A stretch of 64,000 bases of DNA, taken from positions 21,266,001-21,330,000 of the forward strand of contig OX485803.1 of assembly GCA_950295325.1 (NCBI GenBank), given 5' to 3'. This document shows positions 48,230-59,387 of the stretch, piece by piece; position 1 is the stretch's first letter; each line of letters begins with the position of its first letter. Both the position numbers and the translations under genes were made by a program. The notes under the pieces were generated by a model. That model searched no databases and was not told the DNA's origin. It was given only the letters and a program-made list of their open reading frames with translations. This DNA is from Polytrichum commune. Taxonomy: Eukaryota > Streptophyta > Polytrichopsida > Polytrichales > Polytrichaceae.

Positions 48230-49206
48230 GCCTTGGCCACAATGCCATCGTCTTACATTCGGTCCTCGGCAACTTGGCTTGGCTTGGTCCGCAAAGCCAA
48301 CTTTAAACATTTCGTCCGCGGGACAAATTGGTTTGGTGCCACAAAACCAATTTCTAATAGTTTGTCCGCAAAACAAACATGTTTTGCCTTGGTAGCACAA
48401 AGCCACCTTCCCACACTCCGTCCGCGGCACGAACATGAATTGCCTTGGTAGGACAAACCCACCTCCCAACATTCCGTCCGCGGCACAAGTATGATTTGCT
48501 TTGGAAGCATAAAGCCACCTTTCAACATTCCGTCCGCGGCACCAACATGTTTTGCCTAAGTAAAATGGACCAAACAATTTGCACTCATTTCTTTGGGACC
48601 TACTTTGGCTAAAGCCACTTGTGGTGATGCGCCGCCAAACTTCTCTTTGGGACCATCGGCTTCAATGCTCTTGCAAACTTGATGGTCCCCACCATGTCCT
48701 CAAGAAGCCTTAGGGACTTAAACAAGGCATCCACCACCCGCTTTTAAAACCCCACCTAAAATGATGCATTTCTTAGAAAGCTCGTCCGTTTTAGGTGTAT
48801 CCTTCATTTGTGCGTTTGAATAGCGCACATAGGCCTTAAGAGGCCCCGGGTGCCTCATTAGCACCAAATTCATTCCAACATCAATACCTTCCAAGCATTT
48901 CGAATTGGAATTTCAATCCAACATTAATGCCCTCCAAGGTTTTGGGTGCTTTCGGTATTCTAGGCCCCAAATGTTTTTTGAGGTTTGAGGGAGCCCTTTC
49001 AAAGCACTCCTCCATTTTCCTTACCAAATCCACCCTCATGCCCACCATTGTCATTAGAACCAATGGTATGGTCAAATTCCACTTGCACATGATCCTTGTT
49101 CCAATTTGAGCCTCACAACCTTTTGGAAACCCCGGGCTCACCATCATAACCCGCATTTTTGATAGCCATGTTTCCCTCAAAGTGCGAGCTCAAAACTTGG
49201 AACCCT
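48230..49206 (-). pseudogene. Element F gag-position region
   Basis: First ATG near 49168, 18 codons to TGA after 'VSKRL'. Six ~58-bp repeat units at about 48250-48545 encode a Cys-rich frame without regular CCHC spacing. No capsid domain is seen. Confidence 0.5.
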
Positions 49207-49218
49207 GCTCTGATACCA
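49207..49218 (-). promoter_or_regulatory. Primer-binding site of element F
   Basis: The complement reads TGGTATCAGAGC, two bases from the 5' LTR. Confidence 0.92.
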
Positions 49219-49220
49219 AG

Positions 49221-50195
49221 TGTCGCAACCCTTGCTAGCCCCTCCTTGACCATCTTGCCAATTTTCAATTCTAGCAAAGGTTACGAGTGGCTAACCCTTC
49301 GCATACCGCCATGCTAATGGTTAGCTCCTCTAACCCCGGACCAATAGTTCATAGGAGGGAACCAACCCTCCTACTTTGCTTTCGGGACTCACCCCTTAAT
49401 CGGTAACCCATTTCCCCAATGTGGACTTCCATCCATGGAAGTCCAATCCTATGTTGATCATCGCGTTGCCGGAGCAACGCTACAACAACCCGAACCATAC
49501 TAGGCAACTATGGCCTCACAATGGGCCAAAGCCCATGGATGCCAAGCCGTTCGGCCTCGGGTGGGTGAGGCCACACCACCTCACCCATATAAGCCTCTAG
49601 GACTTCACGCGGGGCCCCTACCCCACCGTCAACCAACCTCTTGTCTCTCTACCAAGAGTTGGGGCCAAGTGGACATTTTGCTTTAGCTGCTGGGCCTAGA
49701 ACCCCCCAGCAGCTTCAGACCATCATAACTTCCTTGTATGATGTCTGATCATGATAACCAACCACTCCATCTTCATCTACGTTTCACGTAGATGCCGATG
49801 GACTCCTCACTTGCCCCATTTGGGCAAGTCTTGAGGACGTTATGCCTCTTTGAACCTTGGCAGTCCCGGGAGTCACTCCCAGGCACTGCTGCACCAGGGC
49901 GCTGTCCCGGGACAGCGCCCCACTCAAATGGCCATAATTCCTAGCTCACACCTCCGATTGAGGTGTTCTTGAGCATTCTAGAATCACCACGCTATGAGCT
50001 ACGCATAGCACATGGCCTTACCCTCATGCTTCCTAGTCTCAGTGGATGGGAGGCGTTCCCAACGCCCGGGGCCCTCACCCACACTAGGATCACTTGGGCC
50101 CTCTCACCAACGGCGCCACAAGTCCCGGGTGTCACTCCGGGGTCCCCCTTGTGCCCATGGTGTTTCGGCCACTCCTTATGGAGAGGTGCGCGACA
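49221..50195 (-). repeat. Element F 5' LTR (975 bp)
   Basis: Near-identical to 43148-44122. It contains the 24-bp palindrome (half-site GGGCGCTGTCCC) and the other family hairpins. Confidence 0.94.
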
Positions 50196-51546
50196 CCAAG
50201 GGCCTGGAGATGGACAAAGCTCTATTTGTATAGTAATCATTACGGTGTGCCTCTTGCATGTTTACGTGCTTGAAATAGTTCAATTGATGCGCTGCATATG
50301 ACTCGGTACCCATCGTGTGTGCATCTCGGAGGCGCTTCAACTTCTCGCAATTAGAGCACCTGGCAAATTTGTCCCCTCGTCTTTTTGTAATGTATTCGCT
50401 AAAGTTTTGTTTCTTGATTGCACTCAATTTTGACAATGAAATTGGCTCCAACCCAATCTTCTCGCCAACTGCATTCACGTCCAACAATATGTCTTTCCAT
50501 TTTGTGCCTGTGGGAAGAACTTTCTCCACAACCTTTTCACCAGTTGTGAGTGTGCGTGTTTTGTGCGGCATTGCATCGGCAAGGGGGACAATGATGGGTG
50601 CTAGAGTGGCCGTTGCTTGCCTTGTTGCTTCCCTAGGCTTCTTTAAACCCACATTACCATGGTGACGGGACCGGCGACCTTCCTTGGCATAAGCAGCTTG
50701 TCGATAAAAGTCCGCTTTCGATACACCGTGAATGGTGTACCATGCCTTACAACACACGTCTATGCTTTCAATGGTGATGACCTTGCGACCCAACTCATTC
50801 ACATGTACCGCCCTATGGACATCAAGTTTTCTTGTGGATCTTAGACGGAAATCTCCAAGCCACATTTCTTTGCGGATGGCCTTCAATTTATCCCTTGGAA
50901 ACAATTGGCAACAACGATGCACACAACAATCCTTTGTGGCAACTTCTCTAATGGACTCCTCCCCGAGCAACCTTTGACGTTTACAATCAGTTGCAGACGG
51001 AGCAGGACGTGCCAATGTATCGTACTTTCTTTGACCCTTGCGCGGCCGCATGTTTGCTTGCACCTCCTTTTCGATTTGCATGTGTCGTTGCTCATGTTCA
51101 CGCAAGTTAACTCCATCAATTGTGACATTCCTCAATGGCCACCTGCGGAGGGAGAACCTATGAGTGGGATCCACCTTGGAATGAACGACCGACTCCAATA
51201 TGACAACCCCAACGTCCTCGGTGCCAAGCGGGTTTTCATCAATGCAATCTTGCGGATGGGTGTTACGGCAAATCCCCTCCGCCACAACAACTCAACTATC
51301 GTTAAGAAGTATCACCTCCAAATTCACCCACGAAGCCCTTGAAAGTCCTGTACATTCAACAATGGGACACTGCAGTACGGAAGACGAAGGTAAATCCAAA
51401 TGATCTTCATCCGCACTGTCAGCCATAGTAGCCTCCCCGACAATGTCTAAGTCATCATCAGATGCAGATGGCCAAGTGGCCATGTCATCAGATGACCAAT
51501 CCCCTATTTCACTAAACCCATCCATTCTACCTACACACATGAACAT
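50196..51546 (-). pseudogene. DUF7869-type transposon-like gene, 5' exon
   Basis: About 450 codons. The likely start is the Met of 'MDGFSEIGDWSS' just after 51546, followed by an acidic N-terminus. A single in-frame TGA after 'VILLND' (near 51292) interrupts it; the same frame continues at 51285. Further on it has the family's 'VCCKAWYTIHGVSKADFYR...HHGN' region and a Cys-x2-Cys pair ('FARCSNCEKL') that could bind zinc. It ends in 'SISRPL' at element F. Without F and one CCAAG, this exon joins 43142 in frame, giving about 983 codons overall. One nonsense change and one insertion make the present locus a pseudogene. Confidence 0.68.
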
Positions 51547-51739
51547 TGAACATTGTCAAAAAATCACAAAAATTGTAGGTTCAAATCGAAGAACACAAAA
51601 ACCATCATATATAAACAAAATTGCAAATACTCAGTGCTCATACAAGTTCATATGACTGATATGCCATTGGGTTCGTAATGGTTTCGGATGGCCAGTGGCC
51701 ACACTGTCATCCAGATCCCATCCACACTTAGAGGCTGGG

Positions 51740-52620
51740 TTTGGGTCGAGCGACCCAAACCTTTTGGGAGGAGGGTTCAGGCTCAATACAAAGAGCACCC
51801 ACACTTAGGCGCTGGGTTTGGGTCGAGCGACCCAAACCTTTTGGGAGGATGGGTTTAAGGTCACGACAAGGAGCACCCATACTTAGGGGGCTGGGTTTGG
51901 GTCGAGCGACCCAAACCTTTTGGCAGGATGGGTTTAGGGTCACTCCAGAGAGCACCCACACTTAGAGGGTTGGGTTTGGGTCGAGCGACCCAAACCTTTT
52001 GGGAGGAGGGTTCAGGCTCAATATAGAGAGCACCCACACTTAGGCGCTGGGTTTGGGTCGAGCGACCCAAACCTTTTGGGAGGATGGGTTTAAGGTCACT
52101 CCAGAGAGCACCCACACTTAGAGGGCTGGGTTTGGGTCGAGCGACCCAAACCTTTTGGCAGGATGGGTTCAGGTTCACAACAGTGAGCACCCACACTGTA
52201 GGGCTGAGTTTGGGTCGATCGACCCAAACCTTCTGGCAGGATGGGTTCAAGCTCACTAAAGACAGCACCCACACTTAGAGGGCTGGGTTTGGGTCGAGCG
52301 ACCCAAACCTCGAGGCAGGATGAGTTCAGGCTCACTACACACAGCATCCACACTTTGGGGCTGGGTTTGGGTCCCAGCGACCCAAACCTTTTGGCAGGAT
52401 GGGTTCAGGCTCACAACAGTGAGCACCCACACTGTAGGGCTGGGTTTGGGTCGATCGACCCAAACCTTGAGGCGGGATGGGTTCAGGCTCACAACAGTGA
52501 GCACCCACACTGTAGGGCTGGGTTTGGGTCGATCGACCCAAACCTTGAGGCAGGATGGGTTCAGGCTCACAACAGAGAGCACCCACACTGTAAGGCTGGG
52601 TTTGGGTCGACCGACCCAAA
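51740..52620. repeat. 78-bp minisatellite of 12 units, each with a 20-bp palindrome
   Basis: Palindromes start at 51740, 51817, 51896, 51975, 52052, 52131, 52209, 52288, 52366, 52445, 52523 and 52601 (77-79 bp apart). Between them is a variable GGATGGGTTCAGG...AGCACCCACACT segment. Eleven of twelve have perfect arms (52366 has TCCCAGCG). Centres are mainly AG, then AT and AC. Confidence 0.93.
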
Positions 52621-52639
52621 CAATTCCGCAAAATCCGCC

Positions 52640-54950
52640 TATTTATTCGGGTGATTCTCTATTAATCTATATATAACCTATTTGGAACAACTGAACTCGT
52701 AGATATTTGTTGTAATTAGCTGCTCATGAATGGAAGCGTACACAAATTGTGTATTACAGCTCCAACTTAGAGAGCTTGCAGCAATCTCAGGATTGGGACA
52801 TGAAAGAAAGAACCAGCATTTGGGGGGGTTGGGCTCTTTATACTACCTGCCTCCGCTTTGGGCATCCTCTTTGGATGCCTTTCCCGCCTGGTCTCCTTTG
52901 GACGTTAATTCAAACCTTCTGACTCAATTTCCCGCTTCTTGTCAATAATAGACAATGTATATTTAGCTTGGCTCTTCGTTGCCCCAACCATCAAATGAAT
53001 AATTCAACATATATTTAAAGTTGTTACCACCCTAACTTGGTCAACACTATTCTTCAACTCTTTCATAATTAGTTTTATACATGAATACACCACCACCTTC
53101 CCTATTGCCATCTCCTTTCTCCTTTTATCATTGTTGTATTTTTTTCTCACATCCTTACTAATACTAAATTCCTATATGTAACTTCCATATATCACCACAG
53201 TGGATATTTAGTGTTTGAGTTTACATTTAATGTTACTTACTCTCATAGGGTTAGTAATAGGAAGTGTATGCGTTTGTTTTAAGTGTATCAAAGACTAACT
53301 ATCATATAACTAAAAAGGATATAAAGATTTTGATACACTACATATGAACGCATACACTGAATACCAATAACCCTATGACAATATGTAAGATTATATCTAT
53401 TAAGGGGTTTTACTCTACTTGTAGTCAAACATTATGGTATATTTCAAACAATATATTGACTAAAGATGTGCATGTATTACAAAACTTCATATACTAAAAG
53501 TCACTAAAAGTCACTAAATATAATAGTTAATGCAATTACTTACACTCTCACATGAGGACTTATATTTTGAAAACAAATAATTAATGCCATGACAAACTTG
53601 AATAATTTGGCCAACTTTCAATTTCCGCTAGTTAAAAGAACATTTGTTGTGTTGTAATGTGTGCACCCAATATTGCTTCATCCTCAAGGCTCCAAGTGTG
53701 ACAATAACCTAGTACCTATGTGGAAGTCATTAATGGAACCATAAACCACAAATGACATTTGGCACGTTCAATCTTTCAAGGATGTTTGAACCTATCGTGA
53801 AGTCCCTTGAACTCTAGCAATGTGTGTGAGCAAAACATGCAAAGTTCAAAAGGTATGTCCTCATATCATTCACAACATGAAATCTACCTTAAATTAATAT
53901 ATAACATTTCACTATTCCAAATAACATGTTAACATGAACAACATCCTATCTATTATAATCTAGTTCTTATGCTCTTCTTACCAGGTGACAAGGTTATAGG
54001 TTAATATTGTATCACCTACTTGTGAGCACAATATCATTTATTTCCTTTAGTGCGTTCATTCGTGAAAAACCACACATCCATCTTTCACGTTTGTGAATTA
54101 GGATGTTGTGATGACATTATACATTTGTATTGGAAACTACAAGCACCAAGGCCCATGTCATTTGACCTATGTGCCATCCAGTTATGGTTTGTGTTGTTTA
54201 GGGTTTAGGGTTTAGGCATCATCAAACATCAAATTGAATGTTTAAATGACTTCATATGATATGTTAACTCCATGGGGTTGCAGTAGATACATTTGTAATC
54301 ATTTGTTTCTCCCATGTACTTCAAATGTGAGCTTCTAAGTACATATATTAATGTTCACTCTAATGCTACTTGTTAGGGTATCCATTATAGACTAGAGCAT
54401 TGTCCTCTACCAACAACCATCATATAAATTACAATACATAATCCTAAACTGTTAACCATGTGAATGGTTACCATATTTATATTATTGCACCGTGTAATTG
54501 CCTTTGTGGATTGCAATATAATTATGACTTACTCCTCTTAGACTTTGTAACACTCTCATATGATTCCATAAATTACATTATTCATACACCAAAACGATAA
54601 TGGCTACATTCTACGATGTTATCAATTCCAACGGGTGATCATTCAATTGAACACCATTAAAATATGAGTTGGCGATGGTGTTAATTTTGTGGAATACCTT
54701 AGTCCACGTAGGTTTTTGAGTGGTATTGAATTGCCGCTAATGAATAGCGGGTTAGAAGGCCAGGGCCGGGCGGCCAAGAGAGGCGCCGGCCCTCCTATGT
54801 CCCGCACCTAGGGGCAAGGACAACCAGGAAGGCAATCTGCCTAGGGTGGCAGGTGTCAACACCACAAGCCTCGCGGGCAACCACCTTGACCAAGGAGGTG
54901 TCGACACCTGGCAGGGTGTTGGCCCTCGAGGCTTCTGAGCCGTTGATTTG
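52640..54950. other. AT-rich intergenic region, no gene seen
   Basis: No supported ORF. A telomere-like tract lies at 54197-54216. The last 200 bp become GC-rich and contain a short inverted repeat (GGTGTC...GACACC) just before the copy 2 leader, a plausible promoter area. Confidence 0.65.
54197..54216 (+). repeat. Interstitial telomere-like repeat
   Basis: TTTAGGGTTTAGGGTTTAGG, plant-type telomere units. Confidence 0.8.
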
Positions 54951-54959
54951 CCCGGCGCA

Positions 54960-55594
54960 ATCTAATGGCCCGGATTCGAGGGTTTAGGGTGACCCCTTCC
55001 GCTCTCTCCTTCTCTCCCCTCCTTTTTTTTTTTTTTTTTTTTTTCTTCCTTTCTTCCTCCGCGCCAAGCGCCGCTCTTGGAAACGCCGCCGCCGCTTTCC
55101 ATAGCGCCGCGCCAAGCGCTTCCTTTCACACCTTTTGCTTTTGTCTTGGTCGCGCCGCTTCCTTTCATTCTTCTTTCTCCTTCATTCCTGTCCTCCTCTC
55201 TGATGCTTCTCCTCCTCTTCTCTCATTCTATTCCTCTTGTTATTGTCTTCCTCTTGTTATTCTCTCTTCTTGGTCCAGAGTGTTAGCTTTGAGTGAGTTC
55301 GGAGCGGTTTATTGTGTTGAACTCTTTACTTGTTTTGTAAATTTCATGCATGGAGTGATTTTAGGTTGAGTAGAAGTGAGCACGGTCGAGTGTGATAGAA
55401 AGGTAGAGGTCTTTCAAATTAGGCCTGAGTTTGCAAGATTCAGGGGGTTTGTGAGAAAGTTTTAGGGTGCTTGAGAGATTCATTGTGTTTCTGAGGTCTT
55501 TGTGAGAGTTGTTCTTTAGTGCCACAACAGAGTTTCTGAGTCTGGTTGTAAGAAGCAGATTGTGAGAGCAGCTTTCAAGAGTTTGAAAGACAAG
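54960..55594 (+). promoter_or_regulatory. Copy 2 leader exon (inferred)
   Basis: Pyrimidine-rich leader with a long T-run (about 55024-55044) and GCCGCCGC clusters, like copy 1. It ends at donor CAAG|GTAAGC (55595). An upstream ATG at 54965 opens a low-complexity frame unlikely to be a real protein. Confidence 0.45.
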
Positions 55595-56205
55595 GTAAGC
55601 AATTTGCATCAGTGCACACAATTTGCATCATTCCCTTTAGGTTCCTGTTACATATACAATGCTTATGCATTGTATATGTTGCCCAAGCATTAAACATGCA
55701 TATGAAAACACAGTAGTTTGGGGAGACGACCCAAACTCATATTAAAATATAATAAATATTTGAATTGCAGCCTAAAATGAACTAAATGTTTGGGTCGTTC
55801 GACCCAAACATTGCAGCCTCTTGTTTGGGTCGAGCGACCCAAACATTGGAGCCTCATTATGTTTGGATCGCTCGACCCAAACATTACAGGGAGAAGAACT
55901 AAACCACATTGTAAAATATAAAAGAATTTTGAAAATTAAGTACATGTTTGGGTCGTTCGACCCAAACATTGCAGTCTGAAATGAATGGGTTGAGCTACCT
56001 AAATTTGCAGCCTCATCATGTTTGGGTCGCTCGACCCAAACATTGCAAGGTGACCACCTAAACCACAATTTAAAATCTAAAAGATCTTTTAAAACGACTT
56101 TGAGAATTAAGTAATGTTTGGGTCAATCCTCCAAATGTTAAATGCACATTGCAATACTTTGGGTCGATCGACCGAAACTCACAGTTTCGATTTCTTGGAT
56201 TGCAG
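55595..56205 (+). other. Copy 2 leader intron
   Basis: GT-AG, ending TTGCAG immediately before the start ATG as in copy 1. Contains a hairpin (55651-55678) and palindrome copies at 55789, 55824, 55947 and 56021, plus degenerate ones at 55717, 55862 and 56158. Confidence 0.6.
55651..55678. repeat. Leader-intron hairpin, perfect 12-bp arms
   Basis: CATATACAATGC, TTAT, GCATTGTATATG. It lies at the same place in the intron as the copy 1 hairpin at 37962-37997. Confidence 0.85.
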
Positions 56206-57531
56206 ATGGCCCCTAAAAAGAGACCAGGTGAAAGGTGGTTCATGCTCGCGCCAGACCACCTTTGGCAGGAGTATGAAACTCCACAGGACGATTCTTACAT
56301 CCCAAAAGATGGCGTCGTTCTGGCATGGTCCGTTCAGGTGGTGAAGGCATCCATGTTCAAGCTGCTATTCGTGGTGAAGGTGGGGACCCACGAGCAGCAC
56401 ACCTGGGCAACGCTGACGGGATGGGAGGTTGCGTCTGTCCAGTCTCTCGGGGACTATGTAGACGTCATACTGGAGAACTCCGCCGTGCAGAACGTCCACA
56501 TGTTCATGCACCAGTTCTCCGAGCCCTTCGACCCCCTGTACGCCAAGGAGACCTGCATCGACCCTGAAACCATACAACCGGAGGCCATATTCATAGATGG
56601 CAGTGTAACCAACACGAAGGTTGCGAGCAGGTTCACGAAGTTAAAACAGGCCATCACGGTTCTAAACAAGGCGCTGCAAAGCAAACCCAAGACACAGCAG
56701 CCTGTGAGGCGGAAGGCAACGACGGAAGAAGGCGCAGGGTCCTCAAGACCACAAACTGTGAGGAAACCGCGGGCGGTCCCTGTGGAGTCGAGACGGACAA
56801 GTACTACAACAACACCGGCTGACAGCGAGACGCCAACGCCATCAACAAGCCGTCAAACGACCCCTTCCAAAAGGGGAAGAGAGTCATCGGTGATGACTGA
56901 CGAGCCTGTTTCCCCGGAGCTCCGGATGCCGAAGCCTGGCCAGGAGGTGGATGCAGGCGAAATACAAAAAATAAACACCAACTTCGAAACAAAATGCCTG
57001 CACTGCTTCTTCATGGGCAGGGACTTCAAGTTTGAGGTCAACATTGCGCAGTGCCACCTTGCGCCACCCGAGAAATGTGTTCGAGCCAAGGAGGACGCCT
57101 ACGTCGACTGGATGGTCGCTCAAATCTTGGGCGGGCAGTTCAAGGACGACAGGCAAACGATTGTTGTCATGCCACAAGGGTTGAAGAGAATGCCAACGCC
57201 TGATATGTGGCCGACAATCTCCAAAGGAGACTTCTGGTTGATTGACGGGCAGCACAGTGTGGAGGCATCAAAAAAAATCCAGCTGATGACCGAGTGGAAT
57301 GACCCGAACAACCAGAAGGAGAAACTAAAAGTTTGGAAGGCTTTGGTGGTTTGGTCGGACAACGAGACGGTCCTCAGCGATATCTCCAGGTTCTTCAACA
57401 TGGGGAACAAAAAGAGGGCCTATCAGGCATCGTGGATCAGAAACATCATGGCCTCGAGGGAGGTGTGGGAGTTTTATGGCAGGCCTCCCAGGGAAAGGGA
57501 GAATGCTAAAGATAAGAACCCCAAATGGGAG
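56206..57531 (+). pseudogene. Copy 2 exon 1: N-terminal module with ParB/sulfiredoxin-like motif
   Basis: 442 codons, open, phase 0. 'MAPKKRPGERWFM' begins at the acceptor. Residues about 1-150 form one conserved block; 160-240 are Ser/Thr/Pro-rich and basic ('PTPSTSRQTTPSKR'), probably disordered; 255-290 hold four Cys ('KCLHCFFMG', 'AQCHL', 'EKCVR'). Residues 310-410 carry 'TIVVMPQGL', then 'FWLIDGQHSVEASKKIQ', 'WKALVVWSD' and 'DISRFFNMGNKKRAY', whose pattern resembles ParB/Srx-type nucleotide-binding domains. The exon itself is intact, but downstream exons carry stops, so the gene is classed as broken. Confidence 0.75.
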
Positions 57532-57737
57532 GTGAGTATGTTTGGGTCGACCGACCCAAACTCTTTCATTGTTTTAGTGTCTTCAACAATTTCATAGTTT
57601 GGGTCGGTCAACCCAAACTCTTGCATGGCTTTGTTGTCTTTACCAGGTTTATAGTTTGGGTCGATCGACCCAAACTGCTGTTACATTTGTTATTCCATGA
57701 GATGTTGTCTAACATGAATTGTTGGCTACGTGTGCAG
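57532..57737 (+). other. Copy 2 intron 1
   Basis: GAG|GTGAGT to TGTGCAG. Contains three palindromes (57541, 57598 with one mismatch, 57655) within 206 bp. Confidence 0.85.
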
Positions 57738-59069
57738 GACTTCAAATATCAGATGATCAATAAATTCTCCTCGATAGACAATGCTAGCCACAAGCAAAAA
57801 AAATATAACGAGTTGCGAGGAGAAATATATTTGATCACCGCGTCCGACTCTGTGTGGGGAAAATGGAGGAGTGTTTTTGGAAAACACAAGACGGGGGACC
57901 TTATGGACCCCGACACCGGCATGCTCTTCAACCAGACTACGCGCTTCAAGCAAATGAAGCCTCTGGTGAGGGAGTTCTTCAGAGCGCTTCAAGGTCTTTC
58001 CGAGACAGAGATGGAAAAAGCGGCGTCCCACATCCTACACGTGGAGACGACGGCGAAGAGATGCTGGGTCCACCCTAAGATTGTCTTCACCAAACCCAAG
58101 ATCTTCGTCCCTTCATGCTACACCATGAAGGAATGGACGGAGAACAGGAAGAAGAAGACGACCATCGTCCAGGAGCTGCACAAGCTGGTGCCTGAGAAGA
58201 AGCTCATCGTGGACGGGGAGGTCCAAGAGGCGCACTGGAGGGCCTTCAAAGCCGAATATAAGTTCACCAGTGCGTCCATGGCGGCACTCATGAGGGAGGC
58301 GGGAGACGACTTCCTCAGATCCAAGCTCGTGAATGGGGGGAGGAACCGGGTGCTTCCCGAACACTCAGCGTGGGCCTTCTCCAACTTCATAAAGGAGAAG
58401 AAGATCGTCAGTTTTGAAGGCGATGCGCAATTCAACATGGTCACCGTCGAGCCTCTCAGGATCCAAGGTTGGCCAGGCTCTGAGTCCAGGAAGGCGATCA
58501 GGACTAAAGCCGGGGACCGCTTCCCCTTCGGAATGATAGACTTCAGGAATATCCCTGGAGCCTTATTCGAGGGGACTATGAGCACCCATTTTTACGATCC
58601 TTTCTTGTCGAAGTTCGTGAACTACGCCAGCCCCAAATTCAGGGAGGTCGACGTCTGGCTCTGGATTGTCGAGGACAGGAGGGCAGAGCAGGTTTACGAG
58701 ATCATGTGCAAATTGCAGCCGGAGTATGCCGTCTCGAAATCTCACTACGTTGCTGCACCGGCGGAGGGGGCGTACAGCACGTTGAAAGACAAGAAGACGA
58801 AGATCGTCAACGTGTTGTGCTTGTACTTCGTGTACAAAGCTGATCTACTTAAGGTGCCCAACCATCCTATAGCCAGGATGGAAAAGCTCTTCCAAGTCCA
58901 AGAAGGGTTGGGTACCAGCAGGAGCTTGTATGACTAGGCGAAGTACGCCAACTACCCCGCGGATGAGCTGCGCATGGAGTTCTACCTGCGGATGATGAGG
59001 ACCCTCACCAAGAGAGGGGACTGCATCTTCAACGTTTTCGGGAGATCCAAACCGATTTTTGCAGCAATG
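57738..59069 (+). pseudogene. Copy 2 exon 2: conserved module of unknown function, one TAG stop
   Basis: 444 codons, phase 0. Starts 'DFKYQMINKFSS' and ends '...IFAAM'. TAG at 58935-58937 replaces the GAG (Glu) that copy 1 keeps in 'YDEAKYANYP'. The 3' boundary reads ATG|TTAAGC where copy 1 has ATG|GTAAGC, so the donor GT is lost. Conserved blocks include 'KPLVREFFRALQGLSE', 'KRCWVHPKIVF', 'RFPFGMIDFRNIPG' and 'EVDVWLWIVEDRRAEQVYE'. I do not recognise the fold. The alternating charged and aromatic pattern suggests a globular domain. Confidence 0.78.
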
Positions 59070-59387
59070 TTAAGCAAAGAACCCTGGAAGCCCTATACGG
59101 ACGGTTTGGGTCGAGCGACCCAAACTATGTTTGCCCCTAGTTTGGGTCGAGCGACCCAAACTGTGCATGCCCTAGTTTGGGTCGAGCGACCCAAACTGGG
59201 TATGCCCATAGTTTGGGTCGAGCGACCCAAACTGTGCATGCCTATAGTTTGGGTCGAGCGACCCAAACTAGGGGCCAACATAGTTTGGGTCGCTCGACCC
59301 AAACTAACTATTCTTATTTTATTTTGGATGTCATTTTTCCTTACTCTTCATTAGTTTATACTAATACTATTGATTTGGATTGTGCAG
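59070..59387 (+). other. Copy 2 intron 2, packed with palindromes
   Basis: Donor mutated to TT, acceptor TGTGCAG. Six palindromes at 36-37-bp spacing (59105-59303), five with centre AG. Confidence 0.7.

Larger units (their letters stand above)
43148..50195 (-). mobile_element. LTR retrotransposon F, complete, inserted in the DUF7869-type gene
   Basis: 7048 bp with two 975-bp LTRs and CCAAG duplications at 43143-43147 and 50196-50200. The LTRs appear to differ at a single base (AGCTCATGG against AGCACATGG), so insertion is very recent. The internal region has the same RT deletion and integrase stop as the others, yet it has the cleanest integrase C-terminus and chromodomain of the set. Confidence 0.95.

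Noticed and set aside
4478-50301. Open frames of 60-155 codons inside every LTR (for example the 'CRAPLHEE' and 'MALPLCLL' frames)
   Set aside because: They lie in both strands of the LTR, overlap hairpins and terminal sequence, and owe their openness to GC-rich composition; no domain is seen.
51740-52620. CRISPR-like array (palindromic repeats at regular spacing)
   Set aside because: The intervening segments are themselves conserved repeats, not unique spacers, and the context is plant nuclear DNA. It is a minisatellite.
51728-52676. Repeat-protein-like ORFs over the palindrome array ('VWVDRPKPS', 'LGRSTQTQ')
   Set aside because: They are translations of the palindrome on both strands; unit length shifts between 77 and 79 bp, which breaks any real frame.
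52730-52948. Small gene (72 codons)
   Set aside because: No domain, no supporting splice or codon pattern, AT-rich spacer.
54965-55369. Protein gene starting at ATG 54965
   Set aside because: Low-complexity Phe/Ser/Ala frame over a T-run and GCC repeats in the presumed leader; no counterpart in copy 1 at the same place.
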